From Brumimicrobium sp964346075 (GTDB lineage Bacteria; Bacteroidota; Bacteroidia; Flavobacteriales_D; Crocinitomicaceae): DNA of 38,875 nucleotides. Below the pieces are notes generated by a model. That model was not told where the DNA came from, searched no databases, and was given only the letters and a program-made list of their open reading frames with translations. A program made the translations under genes and the position numbers. The stretch is taken from assembly GCA_964346075.1 (NCBI GenBank), contig CAYFTH010000014.1:1-38875 (forward strand), read 5' to 3'. How positions within the stretch are numbered: position 1 is the stretch's first letter; every line of letters starts with the position of its first letter. This document shows, piece by piece, positions 14,817 through 23,661 of this stretch.

Positions 14817-16408
14817 TCATCCTCGCTGGAGTGTTTCTAACGGCCTGTGGACAGGTCGGAACCATAACCGGTGGTCCTCGGGATCAAGCAGCTCCGCGCC
14901 CGCTTACCAATCAAATGAAGCCCCCAATAGCGAGTACGAACGTACAACCAACAACCATCACTATTCCTTTTGATGAATTTATTCAACTCAATAAACCCAA
15001 TGATAATATTCGTGTTTCTCCACAGGATGTGAAGCTCGATTACGCTATCAAAAAACGGTCACTCGTTCTTACGCTGGCAGAGGGGCAATGGAGAGACAGC
15101 ACGACCTACTCCATCCATTTGAATCGAGCTGTACAAGACATCACGGAAAGCAACGACAGCGTTTTTACGTTTGTATTTGCAACAGGAGCTTATATTGATT
15201 CGCTTCAAATGAAACTTCAGGTAAAAGATGCCTTCACGGATCGCTACAGCAAAGAAGTTACTGTTGGACTCTTCGACAGTCTTCTCCTCTCGGACACAGC
15301 CAACATTTCACCACGTTATATGAGCGTTACCGACAATAATGGCATAGCGCAATTTAACTACCTTCAGCGCGGTCCGTACTTTGCTTACGCATTTCAAGAT
15401 GAAAACAAAAACAACCAGCTCGACCCTGACGAGGCACGTGGCAGACATGCTTCAACATTACAGGCAGACACCCTGGATACTCTTCAAGCCGAACTACTCC
15501 TCATGCCACCGAAACCTGGACCTTTGCGCACAACGACAAGTGAACTGCTTTCTCCAGGTATGTGGGCTCTGGGATGGAACCAACCCGTCAAAGATACGGG
15601 TACAATTACTTTCTTAGGGGATCAGCTTTTCCGTACAGTTTGGAATGCTCAACGCGATTCACTGATATTTTTTCTGAAAGACAACTCTCGCTCCGGGATG
15701 GTTCAGTTCACACTGCAACGCAACACGGTCAAAGATACTATTTCTAAGCGTTTCTTTTTTAAAGATTTATCTTCGCTGGAACCCGAGACGAATTTATCTG
15801 CCGAAAAACTATTGGCAGGAGACACCTTGACAATGCGTTTTCGAGATGGGATCAAAAACATCGACACTACCCAAATCCAGTTGAACGCTAAATCAGGATC
15901 CGATACACTGTTCCGACCAATATCATTTGAGTTCAAACAAATCGAGCCTCATCTCCTCCAGGTAATCCATCAAAGAAAAGACATTGAGAAAGTTCATCTA
16001 GAAATATACCCCAGTGCATTGGAAGGATTAAACACCCAACAAAAAGACTCCATTCAACTGAAATACAATGTTGGCAAACCCAAAGATTTGGGGTCCTTGA
16101 TCGTCTCACTGGACACCATTCCCCCGTACGGATGGTTGCACGTGCTCAACAACAAAGGAAACGTTGTCCGAAAAGCGTTATTTGATGGAAACCAACAGTG
16201 TTCATTTTCCTATATGCAACCTGGTAAATACACCTATTATTTTCTCGTGGATCAGAATAAAGACAAACGCTGGAATACCGGATCTATTTTCTCGGAAAAA
16301 GAGCCAGAACGGGTGGTCCGATTTGATCAAATCTCCACCGTTCGTGCGAATTGGGAAGTTGAAACCAAACTGCCTATGCGCAGGTTTATGATGACGGACC
16401 TAAATTGA
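14786..16408 (+). CDS. Ig-like (Big_5) domain lipoprotein
   Basis: 540 residues. No ATG is available, so the start is GTG at 14786 or 14792, inside the preceding gene. RLIILAGVFLTAC is a lipoprotein signal with lipidated Cys21. The mature start GQVGTITGGPRDQAAPRPL and then ITIPFDEFIQLN are the marks of a Bacteroidota lipoprotein family with an N-terminal Big_5 bacterial Ig domain. The middle shows FAYAFQDENKNNQLDPDEA and the end YTYYFLVDQNKDKRWNTG, short acidic loops like calcium-binding turns between beta strands. The role is unknown; an envelope anchor is likely. Its stop overlaps the histidine kinase start region (TTGA). Confidence 0.82.
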   Translation: MSVDWRTYRLIILAGVFLTACGQVGTITGGPRDQAAPRPLTNQMKPPIASTNVQPTTITIPFDEFIQLNKPNDNIRVSPQDVKLDYAIKKRSLVLTLAEGQWRDSTTYSIHLNRAVQDITESNDSVFTFVFATGAYIDSLQMKLQVKDAFTDRYSKEVTVGLFDSLLLSDTANISPRYMSVTDNNGIAQFNYLQRGPYFAYAFQDENKNNQLDPDEARGRHASTLQADTLDTLQAELLLMPPKPGPLRTTTSELLSPGMWALGWNQPVKDTGTITFLGDQLFRTVWNAQRDSLIFFLKDNSRSGMVQFTLQRNTVKDTISKRFFFKDLSSLEPETNLSAEKLLAGDTLTMRFRDGIKNIDTTQIQLNAKSGSDTLFRPISFEFKQIEPHLLQVIHQRKDIEKVHLEIYPSALEGLNTQQKDSIQLKYNVGKPKDLGSLIVSLDTIPPYGWLHVLNNKGNVVRKALFDGNQQCSFSYMQPGKYTYYFLVDQNKDKRWNTGSIFSEKEPERVVRFDQISTVRANWEVETKLPMRRFMMTDLN

Positions 16409-18417
16409 GTGTTTTGTATTCAGAAAAATTTATTCTAACTTGCTTTCTACACTTTAACTGGAACATCTTGTTTAAAAATATCATTCCTTATCGCTTCTTT
16501 GTGTTTTTGGTTGCCCTGGTCATCCATTTCCCACCAGTACAAGCACAACCTACGGCAGCGACTGCGGAACTCAAATTTTCGTCTCATGTGTCAGACAGCA
16601 TTGTTATGCGCAACATTTTATCGTTTGCGGATAGTCTCATCGGTGTCGATAACCAGCGAGCTAAACAACTTATTCTCCGTGGCATTTCACATTGCGAATC
16701 ACGAACCCCTGAAAATCGCAGCGACTCCACAATGCTGTATTATTGTGCACAACTCCATCAAATACACGCTTATTGGTATTACGGCCAACACCAATTAAAC
16801 AAAGCCGTAAAAACATTCCACAGCGCTGAGCAACAATTTGATCGATTGGGTAAACAAACAGATCGGGCCGAATCACTCAATAACAAGGCTGTTATTCTCA
16901 ATACTATGGGAAATAATAAAGAAGCTATACAAGATTATCACACAGCCATTTCTATTTATGAATCGCTCGATGATTCGTTGGGGAAAGGTTATGCACTGAA
17001 CAATGTTTCCCGCATTTATCGACAACAAAACAATCTGGAGCAGTCGCTCGCTTATATTAATGAAGCACTGCAATTAAGTCTGGCGCTGAACAATCACGAA
17101 CTCGAAGCGTTGGTTATGAACGCTAAAGCTGGGGTAGAAAAAGATCTGGGAGATACTGCCAGTGCGCTTCAAAGTTATGAGCGCGCCTTATCGCTCAGAA
17201 AAGAACGCGCCGACAGTACTGCTATTGCATCTGTTCTCAATAATATCGGAGCCATCTATAAAGGAAAAGGCGATTATTCCACGGCTCTTGATTATTTTCT
17301 CAACGCCAAAAATATTGCTGAAAAAAAAGGTTTTAAGTTGGGAATTGGTCATACGACGAGCAACCTCGGTGAAGTTTATCTGGCGCAAAACCAGTTAAAA
17401 CTCGCTGAAGAAAACGGTCGAAAAGCACTTCAAGTGTCGCAAAAACTGAACGTACTGAATTTGAAGAAAAATGCTGCGCAACTTCTCATGAGTGTTTTTA
17501 AAAAACAAAATGAATGGAAAAAGGCCTTTGAAATGCAAACCATCATACGGGAAGCTGATGCAAAAATCGTCAATGAAGAAACACGTCAAATAGCCCAACG
17601 GGAAGCGATGCGCTATACATTTGAAAAAGAGCGTGCACTCGGGAAGAAAGAAGAAGAACAACGCGAACAGTTAGAAAAAGAAAGACAAGAGCGCGAACAG
17701 ATGTTTTATATCGCTCTTATACTAGTGGCCGTATTACTGTTCGTCTTATTGTTGTTTGTGGTCAATCGCTTGCGTTCTGCACGCCAGCAAAATAAATTGA
17801 TTCAAAAGCAAAGCAACGAACGCAAACTTTTGTTGCAAGAAGTCCACCATCGGGTTAAAAACAACTTTCAGATTGTCTCCAGCTTGTTACGTCTGCAATC
17901 GCACTCTATTGATAACGACGAACTTCGCGGGTCATTCGATGAAGCAGTTAGCCGCATTAATGCAATGGCTATCGTACATGACATCATTTACCGTCAGGAA
18001 AAATTTTCTGCCATTGATTCCAAAGATTATCTCGAAAAACTCGTCTCGAGTTTGCAAAAAACATCTGGTAACCAAAACATCAGTATTACCATTCACAGTA
18101 ATCGTCCTAAATTAAAAATTGAAACACTTATTCATCTCGGTATTGCACTGAATGAACTGGTGATTAACTCCCTTAAATATGCCTTTAAAAATGATCAGGA
18201 AGATCCTAAAATAGACATTACACTCAAAGCCCTGAATAACAATTTTTACGAGCTTGTCTACAAGGATAACGGTGTAGGAATCAACAAAGAACTTGACGTA
18301 TCCAGCTTTGGAATGGAATTGATTGAAACACTCATTGAACATTTAGACGGAACCGTTGCTTTAGAAAAAAATGCCGCTTGGCCTACCACTATTTTGCTTC
18401 ACTTTAAAGATCTTTAA
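16405..18417 (+). CDS. TPR-containing sensor histidine kinase, HisKA_2 type
   Basis: Up to 670 residues. There is no early ATG: TTG at 16405 overlaps the previous stop, and TTG at 16468 would also retain the signal peptide ending PPVQA. Residues about 80-385 are TPRs on the periplasmic side (for example IYKGKGDYSTALDYFLNAK). A charged coiled coil (about 390-430) leads into one membrane helix (MFYIALILVAVLLFVLLLFV, about 433-452). The kinase has LQEVHHRVKNNFQIVSSLLR with His481/His482, an N-box NELVINSLKYAF, DNGVGI and SFGMELIETL. This is the HWE/HisKA_2 architecture common in Bacteroidota. No response regulator lies next to it; the NtrC-like one at 19935 is on the other strand. Confidence 0.88.
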   Translation: MSVLYSEKFILTCFLHFNWNILFKNIIPYRFFVFLVALVIHFPPVQAQPTAATAELKFSSHVSDSIVMRNILSFADSLIGVDNQRAKQLILRGISHCESRTPENRSDSTMLYYCAQLHQIHAYWYYGQHQLNKAVKTFHSAEQQFDRLGKQTDRAESLNNKAVILNTMGNNKEAIQDYHTAISIYESLDDSLGKGYALNNVSRIYRQQNNLEQSLAYINEALQLSLALNNHELEALVMNAKAGVEKDLGDTASALQSYERALSLRKERADSTAIASVLNNIGAIYKGKGDYSTALDYFLNAKNIAEKKGFKLGIGHTTSNLGEVYLAQNQLKLAEENGRKALQVSQKLNVLNLKKNAAQLLMSVFKKQNEWKKAFEMQTIIREADAKIVNEETRQIAQREAMRYTFEKERALGKKEEEQREQLEKERQEREQMFYIALILVAVLLFVLLLFVVNRLRSARQQNKLIQKQSNERKLLLQEVHHRVKNNFQIVSSLLRLQSHSIDNDELRGSFDEAVSRINAMAIVHDIIYRQEKFSAIDSKDYLEKLVSSLQKTSGNQNISITIHSNRPKLKIETLIHLGIALNELVINSLKYAFKNDQEDPKIDITLKALNNNFYELVYKDNGVGINKELDVSSFGMELIETLIEHLDGTVALEKNAAWPTTILLHFKDL

Positions 18418-18426
18418 TTTTTAGAA

Positions 18427-19290
18427 TCACTGAAATTGATCTATGACGGATCGTACGGGCTGCATATAAACAGGTCCGAACAAATTCAGGTGTACCAAAT
18501 TGGGGTAAAGCTGACCATATTCGATCCGCTTCTCCCAGCCATCGACTAATGGATAAGATGCGTTGTAAGCTTGATAGAATGCAGCAGAAAACCCACCAAA
18601 TAAATGCGTCATCGCTATATCTACCTCACGATGACCAAAATATACTGCTGGATCATATAGTAGTGGGGTATCATTGGGCTGAATGAAATAATTGCCGCCC
18701 CATAAATCACCATGTAGCAAAGCGTGTGGTTCTTTAGGGAAAAGTTCGTCCAAATAGCCGCAAAATTTTTCCATTCTCTGTGTAAAACTGCGAGCTATAA
18801 GACCTTGATCAAAGGCGAGTTTCGTCTGGAACAACAAACGGTGTTCGGCGTAAAAATCACTCCACTTAGAAATGCGCGGATTCGGCTGTGGCAAACTCCC
18901 TATAAAATTATCTTCTTCCCAGCCACAGGATTCGGCGCTGATCTGGTGTTGTGCGGCCAAAGCCATTCCTAAGTTTTCTTGTCCAATGACACTATTCTCA
19001 CCTGTTTCAACGTATTCGAGTAATAAATACTGATGCTCCCTGGTCTCAAAATTTGAAATTACCTTTGGATACCTCTCGGGAATATGTTCATTGAAATAGT
19101 TCAACGCACGACCTTCTTTTTCCAACATTTCGGGAAAACGATCGCGTTCATTTTTCTTGACGACCCATTTTTGATTTCCTGCTTCAACACAAAACACCTC
19201 ATTGATATCACCTCCAGATAATCGCTTTATAAAAACGGGAGTCTCAGTTAAATCACAGGCCCTTTGTATCGCTTTAAGATCACGTTCCAT
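18427..19290 (-). CDS. Fructosamine kinase family protein
   Basis: 287 residues, the normal length. Markers in order: LSGGDINEVFCVE (24-36), a Lys pair in WVVKKNERD (42-50), SCGWEEDNFIGSLPQPN (121-137), the catalytic loop HALLHGDLWGGN with D195 and N200, and metal-binding D213 in YDPAVYFGHREVDIAM. The family phosphorylates ketoamine (Amadori) adducts of glycated proteins or ribulosamines, which then decay and release the free amine. It is the last gene of a group with the NtrC-like regulator and pth; 15 bp separate it from pth. It converges with the histidine kinase gene, with 9 bp between stops. Confidence 0.92.
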   Translation of the reverse strand: MERDLKAIQRACDLTETPVFIKRLSGGDINEVFCVEAGNQKWVVKKNERDRFPEMLEKEGRALNYFNEHIPERYPKVISNFETREHQYLLLEYVETGENSVIGQENLGMALAAQHQISAESCGWEEDNFIGSLPQPNPRISKWSDFYAEHRLLFQTKLAFDQGLIARSFTQRMEKFCGYLDELFPKEPHALLHGDLWGGNYFIQPNDTPLLYDPAVYFGHREVDIAMTHLFGGFSAAFYQAYNASYPLVDGWEKRIEYGQLYPNLVHLNLFGPVYMQPVRSVIDQFQ

Positions 19291-19305
19291 ATCACCTTTA
19301 TTGCA

Positions 19306-19920
19306 TTACTTGTTGTTCCAGTTGGACATCGTTTTTTGAAGCCCAATTGTCGTAAAACCCTTAATGAACTCCTGTGCTGTAGCTATTCGTTCTTCAAGTT
19401 GATCATTTTCAGATTTACCCCATTCTCCGAGCACATAATCCACCTGTTTTCCGTGTTGAAACTCATCTCCTACACCGAAACGAAGGCGTGCATAATTTTG
19501 TGAGTTTAAGTGGGTTTGAATATCCTTAAGGCCATTGTGTCCGCCATCGCTTCCTTTGCCTTTCATCCGCAACTTCCCAAATGGCAGGGCAATGTCGTCG
19601 GTAATAATCAACAGCCGTTCCATCGGAATTTTTTCCTTTTGCAAGTAATAATTCACAGCTTTTCCACTTCTGTTCATAAAGGTAGAGGGCTTGAGTAGAA
19701 CGATCGTTCTTCCCTTCCATTTTACATCCACTCGATCACCGAGCTTCACCGTCTCAAAAGTCGCATCCCGCGAATCTGCAAAAGCATCGAGCACCTTAAA
19801 ACCGATATTGTGTCGGGTGTTGGCATATTGCGCTCCGGGATTACCTAAACCAACCACTAAGTATTTCATAGGATCTGAACTTGTTTCTTGTTTTTTGCGC
19901 CAAAAACGAAAATTCCACAT
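19306..19920 (-). CDS. pth: Peptidyl-tRNA hydrolase
   Basis: 204 residues from the ATG at 19920. A second ATG at 19869 gives a 187-residue form in which Asn10 and His20 fall at E. coli numbering. The 17-residue extension is basic (WRFWRKK-like); similar extensions occur in related Bacteroidota, so the longer form is kept. Markers: YLVVGLGNPGAQYANTRHNIGF, LLKPSTFMNRSG, ITDDIALPFGKLRMKGKGS, then GGHNGLKDI and RLRFGVG. The enzyme releases peptides from prematurely dropped peptidyl-tRNA and is normally essential. It lies 14 bp after the NtrC-like gene. Confidence 0.95.
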   Translation of the reverse strand: MWNFRFWRKKQETSSDPMKYLVVGLGNPGAQYANTRHNIGFKVLDAFADSRDATFETVKLGDRVDVKWKGRTIVLLKPSTFMNRSGKAVNYYLQKEKIPMERLLIITDDIALPFGKLRMKGKGSDGGHNGLKDIQTHLNSQNYARLRFGVGDEFQHGKQVDYVLGEWGKSENDQLEERIATAQEFIKGFTTIGLQKTMSNWNNK

Positions 19921-19934
19921 ACAGGCGGCTTATT

Positions 19935-21104
19935 TTATCCTCTGGGGTTCGAAAATGTATTCACATCGAAGCCGGTAATTTCTTCATCGCACAAAATGAC
20001 CATGCGCTCTATAATATTGCGCAGTTCTCGTATGTTTCCTGTCCATTTCGTGTTTTTAAGCGCCTCCAGAGCATCATCTGTAAACTTCTTCCGTGGAATA
20101 CCATGTTGAGCACATGTCATGGTTAAAAAATGGTCTGCCAGAAGAGGAATATCTTCCGGGCGCTCATTCAAGGCTGGAACGTGCATCAAAATAACGCTCA
20201 AGCGATGAAAAAGATCTTCTCTAAAATTACCCGATTCTATTTCTTGGCGCAAATTTTTATTTGTCGCTGCAATGATTCTGGGATTCACTTTAATGTTTTT
20301 TTCACCACCAACACGTTGGATCACGTTTTCTTGCAAAGCGCGCAAGACTTTCGATTGAGCAGAGGGGCTCATATCACCAATCTCATCCAAAAACAACGTT
20401 CCTTTCGATGCGAGCTCAAACTTCCCTTTTTTCTGTTTCACAGCAGAGGTAAACGCTCCTTTTTCATGACCAAAAAGCTCACTTTCAATGAGTTCAGCAG
20501 GAATTGCCGCACAATTCACCTCTATAAATGGCTTGTCTTTACGTGGACTATTGTCGTGTAATGACCGCGCGACGAGTTCTTTTCCTGTACCGTTTTCTCC
20601 TGTGATTAGCACGCGTGCTTCGCTCGGACCGACTTTTGCGATCATTTCTTTGATCTTGACAATTTCATCCGTTTCTCCGATTATTGATGAGCCTTTAAAG
20701 CGCTGTACAGTCTTTTTGAGTGTTTTTGTCTCTTCCACCAATGTCGATTTGTCACTGGCATTTCGAATGGTCACCAATATACGGTTCAAATCGAGCGGTT
20801 TTTCAATAAAGTCAAACGCCCCTTTCTTAATAGCATCAACAGCCGTTTCAATGGTTCCGTGCCCCGAAATCATAATAACGGGACTCTCCACTTTCTCCTT
20901 TGCCAAACGATCCAGCACTTCCATACCGTCCATTTTAGGCATTTTGATATCACAAAAGATGATGTCGTAGAAGGTTTGTGTCGCTTTGTCCACCCCTTCT
21001 TTTCCATCCGCAGCTTCATCTACTTCGTAATCCTCAAACTCCAGGATTTCCGTGAGTGCTCTACGGATACTTTTCTCATCATCAACAATCAATATTTTGC
21101 CCAT
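19935..21104 (-). CDS. NtrC-like sigma-54 response regulator lacking a DNA-binding domain
   Basis: 389 residues. Receiver domain: 1-115 with D8/D9, phospho-acceptor D52 (FCDIKMP) and K102 (EKPLDL). AAA+ domain: about 140-375, with Walker A GENGTGKE (169-176), LFLDEIGD Walker B (237-244), and FREDLFHRLSVI with the Arg finger region. The loop that contacts sigma-54 reads GAFTSA (216-221) instead of GAFTGA. The protein ends at NIRELRNIIERMVILCD, then EEITGFDVNTFSNPRG, with no Fis-type helix-turn-helix. It may activate sigma-54 from solution or have lost that role. It heads the group with pth and the fructosamine kinase. Confidence 0.9.
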   Translation of the reverse strand: MGKILIVDDEKSIRRALTEILEFEDYEVDEAADGKEGVDKATQTFYDIIFCDIKMPKMDGMEVLDRLAKEKVESPVIMISGHGTIETAVDAIKKGAFDFIEKPLDLNRILVTIRNASDKSTLVEETKTLKKTVQRFKGSSIIGETDEIVKIKEMIAKVGPSEARVLITGENGTGKELVARSLHDNSPRKDKPFIEVNCAAIPAELIESELFGHEKGAFTSAVKQKKGKFELASKGTLFLDEIGDMSPSAQSKVLRALQENVIQRVGGEKNIKVNPRIIAATNKNLRQEIESGNFREDLFHRLSVILMHVPALNERPEDIPLLADHFLTMTCAQHGIPRKKFTDDALEALKNTKWTGNIRELRNIIERMVILCDEEITGFDVNTFSNPRG

Positions 21105-21132
21105 CCCAATGCGTCTTAAAATTTTGCTTCTC

Positions 21133-21140
21133 CAAAAATA
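21133..21140 (-). promoter_or_regulatory. -7 box candidate of the NtrC-like gene
   Basis: Minus-strand TATTTTTG fits TAnnTTTG and lies 28 bp before the ATG at 21104. No matching -33 element was found, so the support is modest. Confidence 0.35.
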
Positions 21141-21263
21141 GTAAACTTCAAAGAATAATGATGTTAAGGGCTTGAAAGACGTGGTAGTGAGTCTTGTAGT
21201 TTAGTGATGTTTGATTTATTGTCCCCACTCTTCAACAACCGATCTGTTTTTGATCAATTACAC

Positions 21264-22205
21264 CTACTCCACCAACTTTTGTTTAATCACTTGATAAATT
21301 TCGTAGGTCTCAGTGTTATAGGTATAAATGAGGAAGTGCATGTTTTCCGGATTGAGTCCATTCGGAACTGCGTAGGAGTAATCGGTTATCACTTTAGCAC
21401 CTTGTGGTTCATCAGCTTCAAATGTCAACGTACCGAAAGGGTTATCATCAATACTTCCCAAGTGTTTGTCGCGATGTATGTAATTCGAATTATCCGTATT
21501 GTCAGGCATCAACTGCCAGTCCACCAACGAATCTTGAATAACATACACCACTGTGTTTAGCTCCAGGTTCTCACTCGTCATTTTTTCGGCTTCCACATGC
21601 AGATAGCCTCCTTTTGTTGATGGGTAGTAGTTGAATACTGATTGTAAGTTAACCTTTAAATCGTTGGTAGCCATGATATCCGTGGCTCTGCTTTGCCATG
21701 TAAAGCTAAAATCAAACATCTTGTCATCTACAGTTCTTCGATTCACAGTACCTTGAGGATTACCAATAAAGTTATATCCATTTTCGAATGTTTTCCCGTA
21801 AGCAATACCATCAGAATTGGTGTGGTCGGTCGTGTATTTATTACCACTGGTATAGGGCGACTGAAAAGAGAGCTGTGCTCCAGGGTCAGTGTGAACAGAG
21901 GCCACAAAAACACGGTTTGGATTGTTCTCATGAATGCCGTGCGCGATATCCGCTGCTGTAGGACAATTGTTACAAGTATGCCCCGTATAGTCTTCCACCA
22001 GAACATTTACATTCGTGTTTGTGTTAACAGAAAATGATGGGTATTCTTCATCGTTATAATTCTCCCAGTCACCCGGGTAAAGTGTTGTATCTAACTCAAT
22101 AACAACCTGTTCTTCATACGGATCATCTACTTTGTCACAAGCTGTCATAAACAAGAGAGCTCCCACAACCGTTATCAATAGCAAATGTTTGTTCCGTTTT
22201 TCCAT
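21264..22205 (-). CDS. Omp28-related outer membrane lipoprotein
   Basis: 313 residues from the ATG at 22205; the frame is open further upstream but overlaps the previous gene. KRNKHLLLITVVGALLFMTAC is a lipoprotein signal with lipidated Cys23. VLVEDYTGHTCNNCPTAADIAHGI (about 69-92) followed by VFVASVHTDPG is the Omp28 family core, a thioredoxin-like fold with CNNC at 78-81. The C-terminal half is beta-rich and ends IYQVIKQKLVE. Omp28 of Porphyromonas gingivalis is a surface protein and possible adhesin; the CxxC suggests thiol chemistry or metal binding. It is the third gene of an operon with a TlpA-like thioredoxin and a DUF6029 protein, 11 bp after the latter. Confidence 0.85.
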   Translation of the reverse strand: MEKRNKHLLLITVVGALLFMTACDKVDDPYEEQVVIELDTTLYPGDWENYNDEEYPSFSVNTNTNVNVLVEDYTGHTCNNCPTAADIAHGIHENNPNRVFVASVHTDPGAQLSFQSPYTSGNKYTTDHTNSDGIAYGKTFENGYNFIGNPQGTVNRRTVDDKMFDFSFTWQSRATDIMATNDLKVNLQSVFNYYPSTKGGYLHVEAEKMTSENLELNTVVYVIQDSLVDWQLMPDNTDNSNYIHRDKHLGSIDDNPFGTLTFEADEPQGAKVITDYSYAVPNGLNPENMHFLIYTYNTETYEIYQVIKQKLVE

Positions 22206-22216
22206 AGTGATTCTGT

Positions 22217-23632
22217 TTAAAAACTGTGCGAAAATGTAATCGTTAGCCCATTTGAAGCGGGAACAAATCGACACACTCCACCGACACAAAACAGACCTGC
22301 GTTCTGTCGACCGTATCCTGCTTGTAATCGTGTAGCTCCCCATATTTTCCCAACAAAAACCATCGGATAATTAATCTGATCCTCTGGGTCGGGATTTCCG
22401 TAATTGGATTGCAATATAGCACTAAAGAACCAGTCCGGGGAAATGGTATACTCCACAAGGGCAGTCGCCCAGTTTCCACGGTCTTTTTTCTTGACAGTCC
22501 ACAAGCCCTGAAGTTCTGCTCTTATCGTATGTCTTCTGTTAATCTTATACTGAAGGTCGAGTACACCAATATGGGATTCAATAATACCTTTTGCATTCGT
22601 TAGTTTCAAGACATCGTTATTCATAGATATGTTAAAGTAGTTCGCTTTAACCGTCCATTTTTTATTCAGTTTTCTTTTGATCTGCACGTTGATATCACGC
22701 CAATAGAGTAGTCCACTGTTTTCGAATATATTTGTCTTGTACGTAACGCGCGAAGAATCATTTTCCGTGATTCCCTCCGTGCGACGCATGGGTTCGTAGG
22801 AGGTCGAAAAATTTAACGATACATCTGTACCATATTTACCCCCTAGCACTGTTCCCCGTTTGATCTTATAAATGATGTCCGCTTGAAAAGCCACTTCTCC
22901 ATTGGGTTGAGAGGCATAAGGGTAAAGTGTAGCGGCCAAATTGTACGTATGCGTTTTCGTCAGTGGAGGAATAAAGCCAATCGTAGCATCCTGAAGTGTG
23001 GCATTGCGATCACTTCTGAAACTCATATTATCAATTGATTTTGCCGAGAGCAATATTCCCAGTCCGCGTTGTGAATATCCCGCATTAATTAATAACCCTT
23101 TGCCATAATTGTAAATAAAACCATTGTCCTGAGAAGGGTCTTGTTCTTTTATNNNNNNNNNNNNNNNNNNNNNNNNNNNNNNNNNNNNNNNNNNNNNNNN
23201 NNNNNNNNNNNNNNNNNNNNNNNNNNNNNNNNNNNNNNNNNNNNNNNNNNNNGCGCGATCTTCATAGGCTCTAAAAATTAGTCCCGATCCAAACTGCTCA
23301 TAGAAGTGGCCGACTGTGATATCGACCAGCTCATTCTCGTAACCCAGATAGCGATAACCGAGGCCAGCTCCATCAAATCGGTCGGGGTACCCCAATATTC
23401 TCGGGAGGTACGCCTCAAAACGTGCTCCTGCCTTAAAGCCCTGGTTGCGGTAGTTGACATTCATGAACGAGTTCACCAATGATTTTTCGTCAGGTTGAAG
23501 TGCACCAATAGCTGAATCCGAAACAAGGTATTGGTACGTCGTTTCCATATTGCCGGAAATACTTCCCTGTGCCCTCAAAAAATGAAAAGTTCCGAATAAA
23601 AGTGTCCCTGCTAAAAGGAAGCTCAACTTCAT
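22217..23632 (-). CDS. DUF6029 family outer-membrane barrel protein (interrupted by gap)
   Basis: About 437 known residues flank a 100-N gap at residues about 127-160. The signal peptide ends HFLRAQ, with cleavage before GSISGN. The visible parts show alternating barrel strands: GFKAGARFEAYLPRILGYPD, DITVGHFYEQFGSGLIFRAYEDR, TIRAELQGLWTVKKKDRGNW and a C-terminal end GLTITFSHSF with the terminal Phe used for barrel assembly. The VGHFYEQFGSGLIFRAYE motif is characteristic of DUF6029 proteins of Bacteroidota, whose role is unknown. Relatives are longer, so the gap probably hides more than 100 bp. The operon order is TlpA-like, this gene, Omp28-like. Confidence 0.78.
   Translation of the reverse strand: MKLSFLLAGTLLFGTFHFLRAQGSISGNMETTYQYLVSDSAIGALQPDEKSLVNSFMNVNYRNQGFKAGARFEAYLPRILGYPDRFDGAGLGYRYLGYENELVDITVGHFYEQFGSGLIFRAYEDRXXXXXXXXXXXXXXXXXXXXXXXXXXXXXXXXXXIKEQDPSQDNGFIYNYGKGLLINAGYSQRGLGILLSAKSIDNMSFRSDRNATLQDATIGFIPPLTKTHTYNLAATLYPYASQPNGEVAFQADIIYKIKRGTVLGGKYGTDVSLNFSTSYEPMRRTEGITENDSSRVTYKTNIFENSGLLYWRDINVQIKRKLNKKWTVKANYFNISMNNDVLKLTNAKGIIESHIGVLDLQYKINRRHTIRAELQGLWTVKKKDRGNWATALVEYTISPDWFFSAILQSNYGNPDPEDQINYPMVFVGKIWGATRLQAGYGRQNAGLFCVGGVCRFVPASNGLTITFSHSF
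23153..23252. other. Assembly gap, 100 N
   Basis: A second run of exactly 100 N, inside the DUF6029 gene. The reading frame is the same on both sides, consistent with one gene, but the real length is unknown. Confidence 0.97.
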
Positions 23633-23661
23633 AATCCGTAGTGTTTAAAAAGATTGGTCAA

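Noticed and set aside
18404..18417. Perfect palindrome TTAAAGATCTTTAA at the end of the histidine kinase gene, as a bidirectional terminator
   Set aside because: It is AT-rich, has no loop and includes the stop codon; the TTTTT after it is short. Too weak to call.
19870..19920. Trimming of Pth to the ATG at 19869
   Set aside because: The shorter form matches E. coli numbering, but basic N-terminal extensions occur in related Bacteroidota, so the longer start was kept with a note.
22206..22343. N-terminal extension of the Omp28-like protein
   Set aside because: It overlaps the DUF6029 gene and precedes a normal lipoprotein signal beginning at 22205.
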